From the NCBI RefSeq assembly GCF_051380735.1, contig NZ_JBNYXQ010000003.1, positions 124,001 through 188,000 on the forward strand: a stretch of DNA of 64,000 bases, written 5' to 3'. The position numbers and the translations under genes were made by a program. Origin of the DNA: Janthinobacterium sp051380735 (lineage in GTDB: Bacteria; Pseudomonadota; Gammaproteobacteria; Burkholderiales; Burkholderiaceae_D). Positions 33,410 through 42,344 of this stretch are shown in pieces. Within the stretch, counting starts at the first letter, position 1, and every line of letters begins with the position of its first letter. The notes below the pieces were generated by a model that saw nothing but the letters and a program-made list of their open reading frames with translations, was not told where the DNA came from and did no database searches.

Positions 33410-34714
33410 ATGTCCCAATTCCGTCTTGCCCGTATCAGCCTGCTCCTGGCCGCCATCGGTCTCAATGTCCTGCCTGCCCTGTCGCACGCCCAGGACGCCA
33501 AGCCCGCCGCCGGTACACCTGCCGCCGCACCGGCCGACACGGTACGCCCTGAAATCTTCAAGCTGCTCGACCCGGCCGCCGTCAAGGCGTCGATGGATGC
33601 CAAGAACTACGCCGATGTGCAAAGCCGCATCGACCAGGCCGCCGCCACTCCGGCCCTGACACCGTATGAAACCTTTGTCATCAACCGCCTGCGTGTGGCG
33701 CTGGCCTCGACCACCAATAATGCGGCGATGGCCATGCCGGCCCTCGAAGCGGTGATCGAATCGGGCAAGCTCGACAAAAAATCGCAAGGCGACTTTATCC
33801 AGGCGCTGGCCAACTACCACTACAACGCCAAGGATTATCCGAACGCGATCAAATGGTTCACGCGCTACCAGACGGAAACCGGCGACGTGGCCAGCGTGCG
33901 TCCTTACATTATCCGTGCCTATTATTTCGGCAACGATTTCGCGCGCGCCAAGCAGGAACTGATGGCCGACCTGGCCGCCAAGCAGCAGGCCGGCCAGACG
34001 CCGACCCTGGAGGAACTGCAACTGCTGGCCAATACCGGCTCGAAGAGCAAGGAGCCCGCCACCTATCTGGTCGCCATGGAAAACCTGGTGCGCTACTACC
34101 CGTCCGATGATTACTGGATCGACCTGCTGGGCCGCGTACAAGGCAAGGCCGGCTACTCGGACCGCTTTGCGCTCGACGTGCTGCGTCTCCAGTACAAGGC
34201 CGTCAGCGTCATGCCGGAACGCGATTACAGCGACATGGCAGAAATCGCCCTGACCAACGCCTTCCCGACCGAAGCGAAAAAAGTGCTTGACGACGGCTAC
34301 GCCAAGGGCGTGCTGGGCAAAGGTGGCAATGCAGCCAAACACAAAAAACTGCGCGACCAGGCCAACAAGGCAGCCGCCGACGATGCGAAAAACATTGCCA
34401 GCGGTGAAGCGGCCGCCACCAAGAGCAAGGACGGCACCGGCCTGGTCAACCTGGGCTACGCCTTTGTCACGATGGACCAGTTCGACAAAGGCATCGACCT
34501 GATCCAGAAAGGCATCGCCAAAGGCGGCCTGAAGCGCCCTGAAGACGCCAAACTGCGCCTCGGCTATTCGCTGGCAATGGCTGGCAAGAAAGACGAAGCC
34601 ATCAAGGTACTGGAAAGCGTCCAGGGCGGCGAAGGCGTCAGCGACCTGGCCCGCTACTGGATCCTGTGGCTGAACCGCCCTGCCACGGCAGCGGCGGCAC
34701 CTGCAGCCAAGTAA
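33410..34714 (+). CDS. exported TPR-like repeat protein
   Basis: A 434-residue protein with signal peptide LAAIGLNVLPALSHA and an Ala/Pro-rich stretch after it, then helical-pair repeats of TPR type: ANYHYNAKDYPNAIKWFTRY, GLVNLGYAFVTMDQFDKGI and LRLGYSLAMAGKKDEAIKVL. The ribosome binding site GAAGGA precedes the ATG at 33410. Relatives in Oxalobacteraceae are annotated only as tetratricopeptide proteins; a scaffold role in the periplasm is inferred. A strong terminator follows. Confidence 0.8.
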   Translation: MSQFRLARISLLLAAIGLNVLPALSHAQDAKPAAGTPAAAPADTVRPEIFKLLDPAAVKASMDAKNYADVQSRIDQAAATPALTPYETFVINRLRVALASTTNNAAMAMPALEAVIESGKLDKKSQGDFIQALANYHYNAKDYPNAIKWFTRYQTETGDVASVRPYIIRAYYFGNDFARAKQELMADLAAKQQAGQTPTLEELQLLANTGSKSKEPATYLVAMENLVRYYPSDDYWIDLLGRVQGKAGYSDRFALDVLRLQYKAVSVMPERDYSDMAEIALTNAFPTEAKKVLDDGYAKGVLGKGGNAAKHKKLRDQANKAAADDAKNIASGEAAATKSKDGTGLVNLGYAFVTMDQFDKGIDLIQKGIAKGGLKRPEDAKLRLGYSLAMAGKKDEAIKVLESVQGGEGVSDLARYWILWLNRPATAAAAPAAK

Positions 34715-34740
34715 GTTTCAGGCATCAGCTGCAAAAAAAA

Positions 34741-34773
34741 AGCGGCCCCGGCAAAAACCGGCGCCGCTTTTTT
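34741..34773 (+). terminator. rho-independent terminator after the TPR-like gene
   Basis: AGCGGC-CCCGG-CAAAAA-CCGG-C-GCCGCT forms a two-part stem and is followed by TTTTTT. A run of A precedes it, so it may act in both directions. Confidence 0.88.
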
Positions 34774-34866
34774 CATGGCCAGACTCGACTACATAAACCT
34801 GACAATCCAGCACTCTTGCCTATGCTTCGTTATCTGAACGCATAGCCGATTGTCGGAAACGCTTTT

Positions 34867-35817
34867 TCAGTCTGGGCCTTCAAGCAGATGGCTCTGCTGC
34901 AGCCATGTCCTGGTATCGGTCGTCGGGATATTGCGCATGGCGTTGTATGTGGTGTCCTTATCCCACCACATGCCGTCCCCACGTGCAAAACCAAGCCGAT
35001 AGCGCGCCATCGCGTCGTCCGGACGCCGTGCGGTTTCGTCGATGAGCATGTCCGTAGTCAGCAACTCCCGGCGGTACCGTTGTCCTGTCACCTCTTCGAC
35101 GACATCAGCCAGCTCACGGTAAGAGAGCGTATCGCTCGCAACATAGACGATCTCGTTTGCGATTCTCGGTCGATCGAGCAAAATGTCGGTCGTCAGCCGG
35201 CCGATGTCGTCGGGAGTCGTGACGGTTACTTTCGTATCCCAGCTTCCCAAGCCCCGCACAACTTCCGCAGTCAGATCAACCAGCCCGAAAGCCGGCTCGA
35301 AAAGAAAACTTGTAAACATCCCTGTCGATACGATGACCCATTCAGTACGAGTCTGCATTCGCAGCAATGTCCTCACCTCGTACTGTTCATCGAAGACGGG
35401 CTGGCCGCTACCCTTGCCGACGATGTCGTAGTTCACGCCGAACTGCCAGGGGAAATACCGTGATACGCCGGCCCGCAGAACCGCACTCGTGAGCCTGAGT
35501 TGCGTTCCAGGACCCGCCACGAATCCGGTGCAATTAATCACGGTATGAAATCGGCCTAGCAGTGCTGTCAACTCGTCGTCGGAGCAAGCAACGAGGTCGA
35601 AGGGAAGCAGACGTACATTTGAGGCACGCAGTTCATGATAGTTGCGTGCCTGTTCCGGCCCAGGGGCGGCAAGGGAATGTGGCGATACCAGAACTGCAAG
35701 GGGAGTGACTGTGCCCGTGCGGCGCAGCACAAGGTGGCGCACAATGGCCATGCCCAGCTCACCAGCACCAAGCACAAGCATGTTGTCGAGTTCCATATGG
35801 TTGAGGTCGTTATTCAT
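34867..35817 (-). CDS. NmrA-like NAD(P)-binding reductase (aromatic alcohol reductase type)
   Basis: A 316-residue SDR-like protein. The Rossmann start is NMLVLGAGELGMAIVRHLV (the GxGxxG form) and later regions, such as YFPWQFGVNYDIVGKGSGQP and WVIVSTGMFTSFLFEP, recall the isoflavone-reductase/NmrA group found mainly in fungi and some bacteria. AGGAA precedes ATG 35817; the frame from 35841 is less supported. The divergent LysR regulator next door is the likely controller. Codon use is less GC-biased at third positions than in neighbouring genes, which suggests transfer. Confidence 0.82.
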   Translation of the reverse strand: MNNDLNHMELDNMLVLGAGELGMAIVRHLVLRRTGTVTPLAVLVSPHSLAAPGPEQARNYHELRASNVRLLPFDLVACSDDELTALLGRFHTVINCTGFVAGPGTQLRLTSAVLRAGVSRYFPWQFGVNYDIVGKGSGQPVFDEQYEVRTLLRMQTRTEWVIVSTGMFTSFLFEPAFGLVDLTAEVVRGLGSWDTKVTVTTPDDIGRLTTDILLDRPRIANEIVYVASDTLSYRELADVVEEVTGQRYRRELLTTDMLIDETARRPDDAMARYRLGFARGDGMWWDKDTTYNAMRNIPTTDTRTWLQQSHLLEGPD

Positions 35818-35954
35818 GCTATTCCTGTTCAGAGAGTTCAATATGGAATGAAGTATAGGGAGTACCGATCACTGCCATAAGCCCCCGGATCATGATTTTC
35901 GAGTTGCAAAAAATGGGATAATCAACGTCTTTTTTGTCATTTCAGGAACTTGCT

Positions 35955-36866
35955 TTGGACAAGATTCGTGCCATGAAGATTTTTTCCCGCGTCGTTGAGG
36001 CAGGCAGTTTTGCCGGGGCTGCGAAAACGCTGTCACTCCCGCGCTCAACCGTGAGCAGATCTGTCCAGGAGCTGGAGAAGGCGCTTGGGGTAAGCCTGTT
36101 GCAGCGCACAACAAGAAGCTTGCGCCTTACAAGCAATGGCAGCTTTTACCACGACCATTGTCGCCAGATGCTTCAGGAGATCGAAAGCGTGGAGGCGTCG
36201 CTGTCCGACAGTACAATGCAGCCCCGTGGCCGGCTGCGTGTCGATATGACTTCGTCGTTCGCCCGCACGGTTGTGTTGCCGACCATTGACGGCTTTCTGA
36301 CCCGCTACCCGAACCTTGACATCGTTCTCACGCTTGGAGACCGGCCCGTTGACATCATCCAGGAGGGACTCGACTGCGTAGTGCGCTCGGGGACGCCAGA
36401 GTCGTCGGCGCTGCTCGTGGCCAAACATATCGGCAGCTTCGACTGGATTACCTGCGCGTCGCCCGACTACCTGGCGCAGCACGGCATGCCACGTTCCCTG
36501 GAAGACCTTGGCCATCATCATGTCATTGAGTTTCATTCCGGGCGCACCGGACGCGCTATCGAGTGGTGTTTCGGTGCAGAGAATGGAGAACATCTGTTCA
36601 GAAGTCGCGGCCGACTTGCAGTCAATGACACCGACGCCTACATCAGCTGCGGTCTGGAGGGCCTTGGCATAATCCGTATTGCAGGTTTCCTGGCTAGGCC
36701 ACATTTGAAAGCAGGAAATTTGGTGAGGATTCTTCCAGACGAACATGGGCTTCCGGTTCCACTTTCCGTGCTATACCCGCGCAGCCGGCATCTTTCTCCC
36801 GCAGTACGCGCTTTCGTTGACTGGATGACAGTGTTGCTACAGGACACGGACACGCAAGAAGCATAG
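35955..36866 (+). CDS. LysR-family transcriptional regulator with TTG start
   Basis: A 303-residue LysR protein: HTH at DKIRAMKIFSRVVEAGSFAG and PRSTVSRSVQELEKALGVSL, with the effector domain from about residue 85. The TTG at 35955 is the best start: CAGGAA lies 6 bases upstream and the product then begins in the usual family way, whereas the longer frame from TTG 35934 adds unrelated residues. It is divergent from the NmrA-like reductase, its likely target. Base composition resembles that of its neighbours in the atypical patch. Confidence 0.9.
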   Translation: MDKIRAMKIFSRVVEAGSFAGAAKTLSLPRSTVSRSVQELEKALGVSLLQRTTRSLRLTSNGSFYHDHCRQMLQEIESVEASLSDSTMQPRGRLRVDMTSSFARTVVLPTIDGFLTRYPNLDIVLTLGDRPVDIIQEGLDCVVRSGTPESSALLVAKHIGSFDWITCASPDYLAQHGMPRSLEDLGHHHVIEFHSGRTGRAIEWCFGAENGEHLFRSRGRLAVNDTDAYISCGLEGLGIIRIAGFLARPHLKAGNLVRILPDEHGLPVPLSVLYPRSRHLSPAVRAFVDWMTVLLQDTDTQEA

Positions 36867-37019
36867 CAAAGCGTTTTCGGATACTTTAACTTTCGGCGAT
36901 TGCAGGATCTCCTGAGTGGTTGCGTGGAAGGCAAAAGCCGACGTTCGCTGATGTGCCATTGAGCTTTCCTGCTTCGTCAACACACCTCCGTATCCATGAG
37001 TAAAAGGAAGGCCGTGATA

Positions 37020-37553
37020 ATGGATCATAAGGCCCGCGCAGTCGTCAACGTCGGACGAATCTTGAAAGTAAACCACGCAGGTGAGCACGGTGCCGTTCAT
37101 ATTTATGCCGGTCAGATACTGGCCGTACGGCTGAGGGCAAAAGCTCTGGCCAAAGAGCTGGCGGATTTCAAGACACATGAAGAAAATCATCGCGCAATTT
37201 TTGCGGGTGAACTACAACGACGAGGCTTGCGGCGGTGTCGCAGCTACTGGTTGTGTGCTACGGGAGGCTACGTTCTTGGCATTGCAAGCGGCCTGCTAGG
37301 CGATAAGGCAGTCGCTGCAACGACGATAGCTGTAGAGCGGGTTGTCATTCGCCACCTTCAGCAGCAACTGGCCGACATAGGCAACAGCGATCCAGCGGCT
37401 ACCTCGGCAATCATGCAGATTCTTAAAGAAGAACAACATCACCACGACCATTCTGCGTCTCGGCTAAGTGATCCGAGGCGACTGGACCGGGCAATTGACA
37501 CTGTAGTGTCGTGCGCAACGGAAGCGACGATCTGGATGGGCATGAGACTTTGA
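37020..37553 (+). CDS. COQ7-like diiron hydroxylase (demethoxyubiquinone hydroxylase family)
   Basis: A 177-residue ferritin-like diiron protein of the COQ7 family, whose members hydroxylate demethoxyubiquinone. All expected ligands are present: Glu22 (NHAGEHGAVHIYAG), Glu54/His57 (EENH), Glu106 and His112 (AVERVVIRH) and Glu137/His140 (EEQH). The hydrophobic membrane-associated helix is GGYVLGIASGLLGDKA. AAGGAAGG precedes the ATG at 37020 by 8 bases; the earlier ATG at 36996 has none. It is shorter than typical betaproteobacterial COQ7 (about 205-215 residues) and closer to alphaproteobacterial/eukaryotic forms. Confidence 0.85.
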   Translation: MDHKARAVVNVGRILKVNHAGEHGAVHIYAGQILAVRLRAKALAKELADFKTHEENHRAIFAGELQRRGLRRCRSYWLCATGGYVLGIASGLLGDKAVAATTIAVERVVIRHLQQQLADIGNSDPAATSAIMQILKEEQHHHDHSASRLSDPRRLDRAIDTVVSCATEATIWMGMRL

Positions 37554-37610
37554 GCGCCGGCTGGGTGGCAGTGCGCAGCAGCAGGCAAGCGCACTGCGCC
37601 GGTAGAGAGA

Positions 37611-37937
37611 TTACTTCGGCGGCAGGAAGCAGGCTTCGACGATCTGCAAATCGTTGTCCTTGGCAAACTCACGCACGAAGTGCAAGGCCAGCGGCTCGAT
37701 CTCGCGCAGCTTGGTGTTCACGACCACCGACTTGACGCCATTGACGATGGTTGGACGCACGTAGGGAGAGTATTGCAGGTGGGCATTGCGCCCGCCACCC
37801 TCGGGATTGAAACAGGACATCACTCCGCACAGGCGTTCGGCCCAATCACTGGGGCGAAATTGCTTGCCATTGCTGGTGAGACCAAGGATGAAGAACTCGT
37901 CTGAGAGTTCTCCGTTGTTTTGAGATAACTCGGCCAT
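37611..37937 (-). CDS. DUF3579 family protein
   Basis: A 108-residue protein of the DUF3579 family, found in Burkholderiales. Features are FFILGLTSNGKQFRPSDWAE, then CFNPEGGGRNAHLQYSPYV and PTIVNGVKSVVVNTKL, ending with FVREFAKDNDLQIVEACFLPP. No function is known. It lies just beyond the atypical patch and marks return to the vertical gene set. Confidence 0.88.
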   Translation of the reverse strand: MAELSQNNGELSDEFFILGLTSNGKQFRPSDWAERLCGVMSCFNPEGGGRNAHLQYSPYVRPTIVNGVKSVVVNTKLREIEPLALHFVREFAKDNDLQIVEACFLPPK

Positions 37938-38151
37938 GTGGCTTGTCGGGACTTGATTGCGTGAATGGCCCCGGCGGGTAAGCCGGGCTGGTAGTTCAGT
38001 GCGTCTTGCGGACAGTCAGTATTATATCTTATAGAAGACTTGGGTTCTACCTCCATCTGTCCATACCTGCCGGCCAGATGCCAAAGGGGCCGACACACTT
38101 GCGGCGCCAGCCCCTTATTCTAATCGAATTGCGCCTGCTCCATGACGCGTA
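37938..38151. other. intergenic region
   Basis: About 214 bases ahead of the DUF3579 gene on the minus strand and after the CobD-like gene. It contains the short inverted sequence GCCCCGGCGGGTAAGCCGGGC near 37970, but no RNA gene or gene is recognised. Confidence 0.4.
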
Positions 38152-39111
38152 TCAACCGAGGAAAATCGCGCCAGACAACAGCAACAGCAACAGCATCCAT
38201 AGCAGCAAGGCGCGCCAGACCAGGCCCACCGTGCTTTGCAGGGCGCGCACGCCGGGCTCGTCGCCGGGCAGGACATCGCTTTCGCTGTCGCTGTCGTCGA
38301 TGGCCATGTCGGGCGTACTCAGCACGCGGGCGGCGGTTTCCGCTGGCGTGCCCAGGCGCACGCCCATGGCGCCGCCGCCGGCTGTCAGGATGATGCCGAT
38401 CGCTTCGTCGTACCAGCGATGGGCGAAATTGCGCCAGGCGTAGATGGCGTCTTCAAAGTTGCCGACCACGGCAAAGGCGACCGCAGTCAGGCGCACGGGA
38501 ATCCAGTCTATCCAGTAAAAAGCGCGCGCGGCAAACAGGCCGAACGCTTCATTGCGCATGTGCTCGGGCTCGTTCCAGGCGCGCGCCAGGTATTCGGCCA
38601 CGCGGTACATCACGGCACCGGCCGGACCGAGCGGCATCATGAACCAGAAGAAAACGCCGAACACATTGCGATGCGTGGTGATCAGGGCTTTTTCGACGGC
38701 GATGCGTGAAATTTCATTGCTGTCCATGCCTACCGTGTCGAGCTTGGTCCATTCCGCCAGCAAGGTACGCGCGGCGGGCTCGTCACCGGCGCTCAAGGCC
38801 AGCTGTATCGACGTGAAGTAATGGCTGTAGTGGCGAAAACCCAAGGTCAGGTAGACGATCAGCACATTCCAGGCAAACGACACCAGGGTCAGCTCGTAAT
38901 ACTTCAGCACCCAGTGAATGCCGGCCGCGGGGATCATCAGCATGCCCATCATTAAAAACCAGCCGATGCGGCCGTGGCTGGCGTGGCCAGCGTTGAACCA
39001 GGTCTCCATGCGCATCGCCATGCTTTTGATTTCGGCGTAGATGATATTGTCCGCGCGCAAAGGCTTGAGCTGCTCTATCAGTAGTGCGCAAAGTATGGAG
39101 AAAAATGTCAT
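38152..39111 (-). CDS. CobD/CbiB-like membrane protein
   Basis: A 319-residue inner-membrane protein related to CobD/CbiB, the adenosylcobinamide-phosphate synthase, and to AmpE. Motifs include EQLKPLRADNIIYAE and MPLGPAGAVMYRVAEYLA, with AARAFYWIDWIPVRLTAVAFA in the centre. No cobalamin genes are nearby, so the function may differ from CobD; AmpE-like roles in beta-lactamase sensing are another possibility. AGGGACC precedes the chosen ATG. The C-terminus is a hydrophobic helix. Confidence 0.8.
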   Translation of the reverse strand: MTFFSILCALLIEQLKPLRADNIIYAEIKSMAMRMETWFNAGHASHGRIGWFLMMGMLMIPAAGIHWVLKYYELTLVSFAWNVLIVYLTLGFRHYSHYFTSIQLALSAGDEPAARTLLAEWTKLDTVGMDSNEISRIAVEKALITTHRNVFGVFFWFMMPLGPAGAVMYRVAEYLARAWNEPEHMRNEAFGLFAARAFYWIDWIPVRLTAVAFAVVGNFEDAIYAWRNFAHRWYDEAIGIILTAGGGAMGVRLGTPAETAARVLSTPDMAIDDSDSESDVLPGDEPGVRALQSTVGLVWRALLLWMLLLLLLSGAIFLG

Positions 39112-39218
39112 CGATGGTCCCTTTTGTCTTTTACTGCAATACCGCAATGCCCGCTACGATAACGCAGTGCAGTGCTGGAATCAAACTTATTACAATTGAA
39201 GTCGATATATGGACCAGC

Positions 39219-39881
39219 TTACCCGGCGCGCAAGAGGTGAAACAGGTTCCTCAGCATGCCGGCGGTGGCGCCCCAAATGTAAAATCGCTCGTACGGCATG
39301 GCGTAGAAGGAGCGGCGCCCGCCCGGCAATTCCACCGACAGGCGCTGGTGATTCAGGCCATTCATCAGAAACGCCAGCGGCACTTCGAAAATTTCCGCCA
39401 CTTCGGACGGATCGGCGCGCAGTTCGAACGGCGGCGTGACCAGGCCCACCACGGGCGTGACCTGGTAGCCGGTGCCGGTCAGGTAATCGGGCAGCTGGCC
39501 CAGCACTTCCACGTGGGTGCGCGCCAGGCCCACTTCTTCTTCCGTTTCGCGCAGCGCCGTGGCGACCGCCGAGACGTCATACGCTTCGCTGCGGCCACCG
39601 GGAAAGCTGACCTGCCCGGCATGGCTGCTCAGGTGATCGGTGCGCATGGTCAGCAGTATCGTCAAGCCTTCGGGGCGCTGCACCAGCGGGATCAGCACGG
39701 CAGCCGGCACAGGCTCGGCGCGGGCGGATAAAAAATCTTGGGTGATCTCGGGCTGCCAGTCGGGCGGCGAGGACAGGCGCTGGCGCAAGGCCTCCGGCGT
39801 CATGCGCGCGGCGTCCAGCGCGGCTTCGCCGGCAATCGAATCGACAGCCAGTTTTTTCGGGTCAAACGCGATAGTTGCCAT
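39219..39881 (-). CDS. CoA pyrophosphatase (NUDIX)
   Basis: A 220-residue NUDIX hydrolase of the NudL/CoAse type, which cleaves CoA to phosphopantetheine and 3',5'-ADP. The NUDIX box GX5EX7REUXEEXGU is at about residues 97-119 (GGRSEAYDVSAVATALRETE and EVGL) and the CoA-specific sequence upstream is LIPLVQRPEGLTILLTMRTD. GGAGG lies upstream of the ATG. It is 75 bases after rplS with a terminator between. Confidence 0.93.
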   Translation of the reverse strand: MATIAFDPKKLAVDSIAGEAALDAARMTPEALRQRLSSPPDWQPEITQDFLSARAEPVPAAVLIPLVQRPEGLTILLTMRTDHLSSHAGQVSFPGGRSEAYDVSAVATALRETEEEVGLARTHVEVLGQLPDYLTGTGYQVTPVVGLVTPPFELRADPSEVAEIFEVPLAFLMNGLNHQRLSVELPGGRRSFYAMPYERFYIWGATAGMLRNLFHLLRAG

Positions 39882-39903
39882 GCTAACAGCCTCCAGCTCC
39901 AGA

Positions 39904-39932
39904 AATAAAAAAGGGGCACCCATAGGCACCCC
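39904..39932 (-). terminator. rho-independent terminator of the rpsP-rimM-trmD-rplS operon
   Basis: On the minus strand GGGGTGCC-TATG-GGTGCCCC folds with two G-U pairs and is followed by TTTTTTATTT. It lies 25 bases after the rplS stop. Confidence 0.8.
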
Positions 39933-39956
39933 CTCTTCCAAACGCAGACGCTGGTA

Positions 39957-40340
39957 TTACGCGCTTGCTTTCGCCACAACGCGGCGGTTTGGCAATTTTT
40001 CTTTGATACGCGCCGATTTACCCGAACGCTCACGCAGATAGTACAGCTTGGCGCGGCGAACATCACCACGGCGTTTCACTTCGATCGAAGCGATCAGCGG
40101 CGAGTACAGCTGGAACGTACGCTCGACGCCTTCGCCGGACGAGATCTTGCGAACGATGAAGTTCGAGTTCAGGCCACGGTTACGACGGGAGATAACGACG
40201 CCTTCGTATGCCTGGGCGCGCTTGCGCGTACCTTCGACCACGTTGACGCTGACGATGACGGTATCGCCTGGTGCGAAGTCAGGAATCGATTTACCCAGAC
40301 GGGCGATCTCTTCTTGCTCTAATTGTTGAATCAAGTCCAT
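39957..40340 (-). CDS. rplS: 50S ribosomal protein L19
   Basis: The 127-residue L19 sequence starts MDLIQQLEQEEIARLGKSIP, has the FAPGDTVIVSVNVVEGTRKR stretch and the SGEGVERTFQLYSP motif, and ends with Lys/Arg-rich residues. L19 sits at the 30S-50S interface. It is the last gene of the rpsP operon. Confidence 0.98.
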   Translation of the reverse strand: MDLIQQLEQEEIARLGKSIPDFAPGDTVIVSVNVVEGTRKRAQAYEGVVISRRNRGLNSNFIVRKISSGEGVERTFQLYSPLIASIEVKRRGDVRRAKLYYLRERSGKSARIKEKLPNRRVVAKASA

Positions 40341-40475
40341 TTTATAACTCCGAAAGCCATCATGCCGGCGCACTGTGGATAGCTGACTATCCGCCCGGTA
40401 GAGGATGGGTACTGCACTATTTGGGCAACATGCCCGGCACTGCAAGGCCACCCTGCTTGCCGTTCTGAAAACGAC

Positions 40476-41222
40476 TTACAGGCTGGCCAGGAATTGTTCG
40501 TCGGCACGGCTAAGCAAGCCGGCGGCGCGCGCGCTGATCAACAGATCAGGACGCTTCTTTGCGGTCGCTTCCAGCATGCGCTGGCGACGCCACTTGACGA
40601 TCTCGGCATGGTTGCCACCCATCAAAACGGGCGGCACGCTCGTGCCTTCATACATTTCCGGCCGCGTATAGTGCGGCGAATCGAGCAAGCCATTGACAAA
40701 GCTGTCTTCGACCGCCGACGCTTGGGTGTTCAACACACCGGGCAACAGCCGGATCACCGCGTCCATCAGCGCCATGGCGGGCAACTCACCGCCCGACAAC
40801 ACGAAGTCGCCGACGCTGATTTCCTCGTCGACGCAACGGTCCAGCAGGCGCTGGTCCACGGCTTCATAGCGGCCACACAAAATCACCAGGCCAGGTTCGG
40901 CCTTCAGTTGCGTGACACGCTCATGCGTCAGGGCGCGGCCTTGCGGCGACATGAACACCACGCGCGGCGCGGCCAGACCGAGGTCGTGCTGGCGCTGCTT
41001 TGCGGCATTGATGCTGGCTTCAAGCGGCCTGGCCATCATCACCATGCCGGGGCCGCCGCCATATGGGCGGTCATCCACGGTACGGTGATTGTCAATCGTG
41101 AAATCACGGGGATTCCACAAGGACAAACCACATTTTTGCTGCTCGAAGGCACGCCGGGTAACCCCCGACTGCGTCAGCGCGGCAAACATTTCAGGAAACA
41201 GGGTTACGACATCAAACTGCAT
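40476..41222 (-). CDS. trmD: tRNA (guanine-N1)-methyltransferase
   Basis: TrmD methylates G37 of tRNA next to the anticodon, with SAM bound in a knot. The 248-residue protein has the start MQFDVVTLFPEMFAAL, DRPYGGGPGMVMM (the SAM region), LCGRYEAVDQR and SVGDFVLSGGELPAMALMDA. It follows rimM at 47 bases in the same operon. Confidence 0.98.
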   Translation of the reverse strand: MQFDVVTLFPEMFAALTQSGVTRRAFEQQKCGLSLWNPRDFTIDNHRTVDDRPYGGGPGMVMMARPLEASINAAKQRQHDLGLAAPRVVFMSPQGRALTHERVTQLKAEPGLVILCGRYEAVDQRLLDRCVDEEISVGDFVLSGGELPAMALMDAVIRLLPGVLNTQASAVEDSFVNGLLDSPHYTRPEMYEGTSVPPVLMGGNHAEIVKWRRQRMLEATAKKRPDLLISARAAGLLSRADEQFLASL

Positions 41223-41269
41223 CGCATCCCCACCCAAACATGTTGCCCATCGCGATCAGCGCAGGCGGC

Positions 41270-41827
41270 TTAATAATCGAGGCCCCAGTCGACCGTGATC
41301 TTGCCGGCGACTTTGTCTACATTGATGACAAACTGGCCGACAAACGGGATCAGGCGCTCGGGCGCCTTTTCAACGGACTCATCGGCAGTGGCGACAGGGG
41401 TGACGCGCAAGATCGACTGCGGACCATTGCTCATCATGTCGTGCACTGTGCCGAGGCACTCGCCTTGCAAATTCTCGACTGTCAGCCCGATCAGATCGGA
41501 CCAGTAAAACTCATCGGCATCCAGCGTCGGGAAATGGCTACGCGGAATTTGCACGGATACGCCTTTCAGCGCTTCCGCGGCATCCCGCCCGACCACACCC
41601 ACCAGCTGGGCCACGACGTCGCCGCCGTGCAACTTCGCCTGCCTGACTTGAACGTCATGCAAGCTCGGTTTATCAATCCACCAGGTTTTGACACTTAACA
41701 ATGCATCCGCGTCGTCGGAGAAAGGAGTGATCCTGACTCCGCCCGCAATGCCATAGGCACCGGAGACATAGCCTACCTGTACCAGGTCATCGGGGACTTT
41801 CACCCCGGATGCAGTGTTGACCGTCAA
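41270..41827 (-). CDS. rimM: 16S rRNA processing protein RimM
   Basis: A 185-residue RimM, which helps 30S maturation and binds S19. The N-terminal PRC-like start VQVGYVSGAYGIAGGVRI and the PQSILRVTPVATADESVE stretch are typical. The start shown is a TTG at 41827; no better codon is present (a GTG at 41803 has no ribosome binding site). It lies 14 bases after rpsP. Confidence 0.95.
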   Translation of the reverse strand: MTVNTASGVKVPDDLVQVGYVSGAYGIAGGVRITPFSDDADALLSVKTWWIDKPSLHDVQVRQAKLHGGDVVAQLVGVVGRDAAEALKGVSVQIPRSHFPTLDADEFYWSDLIGLTVENLQGECLGTVHDMMSNGPQSILRVTPVATADESVEKAPERLIPFVGQFVINVDKVAGKITVDWGLDY

Positions 41828-41841
41828 ACCAGTGATCTGAA

Positions 41842-42093
41842 TTAAGCTGCTGCTTTGTTGTTGCTGGCAACCAGGCGAGCAACGGTTGGCGACAATTGTG
41901 CGCCAACGCCTTGCCAGTAGGCCAGACGGTCTGCGGTAATACGCAGTGGAACTTCGCCACCTTGCGCCATCGGGTTGTAAAAACCGATACGCTCAATGAA
42001 GCGACCATCGCGGCGATTGCGCGAGTCAGTAGCGACGATGTTGAAGAACGGGCGCTTCTTGGCGCCTCCACGAGCTAAACGAATAACGACCAT
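41842..42093 (-). CDS. rpsP: 30S ribosomal protein S16
   Basis: The 83-residue S16 has the family start MVVIRLARGGAKKRPFFNIV, the DSRNRRDGRFIERIGFYNP core and DRLAYWQGVGAQLSPTVARL. It is first in the operon. A promoter lies upstream at 42134-42163. Confidence 0.98.
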   Translation of the reverse strand: MVVIRLARGGAKKRPFFNIVATDSRNRRDGRFIERIGFYNPMAQGGEVPLRITADRLAYWQGVGAQLSPTVARLVASNNKAAA

Positions 42094-42133
42094 AATATTT
42101 CCAAAAAGTGTGCTGAGGCGGAAAAAGCCGCAA

Positions 42134-42163
42134 ATTATAGCGCGCTTTACCGCCAGGCAGCAA
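42134..42163 (-). promoter_or_regulatory. promoter of the rpsP operon
   Basis: On the minus strand TTGCTG and TATAAT are separated by 18 bases, about 50 bases upstream of the S16 start; the -10 is perfect. The regulatory context of this operon is otherwise not visible. Confidence 0.75.
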
Positions 42164-42344
42164 GCGTTATGATGACGGGCGTGTAATTTGGGCTAATCAA
42201 ACATTATGACCATTCAGGGCCGAAGACGCAATAGGCGCGTGCGCCTATCGACCCTGGCGCCACAGTGCAAGACTGTTTTATTCACCACAAGCGGTGCGCT
42301 TTGACCGATACTTGATCTTCTTATCGCTGCGCCACCGGAACGCC
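42164..42344. other. intergenic region between divergent genes
   Basis: About 180 bases including the perfect palindrome ATAGGCGC-GT-GCGCCTAT at 42231-42248. Its role is not known. No gene is recognised. Confidence 0.4.

Noticed and set aside
37960..37990. Possible tRNA-like fold near GCCCCGGCGGGTAAGCCGGGC
   Set aside because: No complete cloverleaf, no anticodon arm and no T-loop.
42231..42248. Perfect palindrome ATAGGCGC-GT-GCGCCTAT
   Set aside because: No copies were noticed elsewhere and no gene start or stop touches it; noted within the intergenic entry only.
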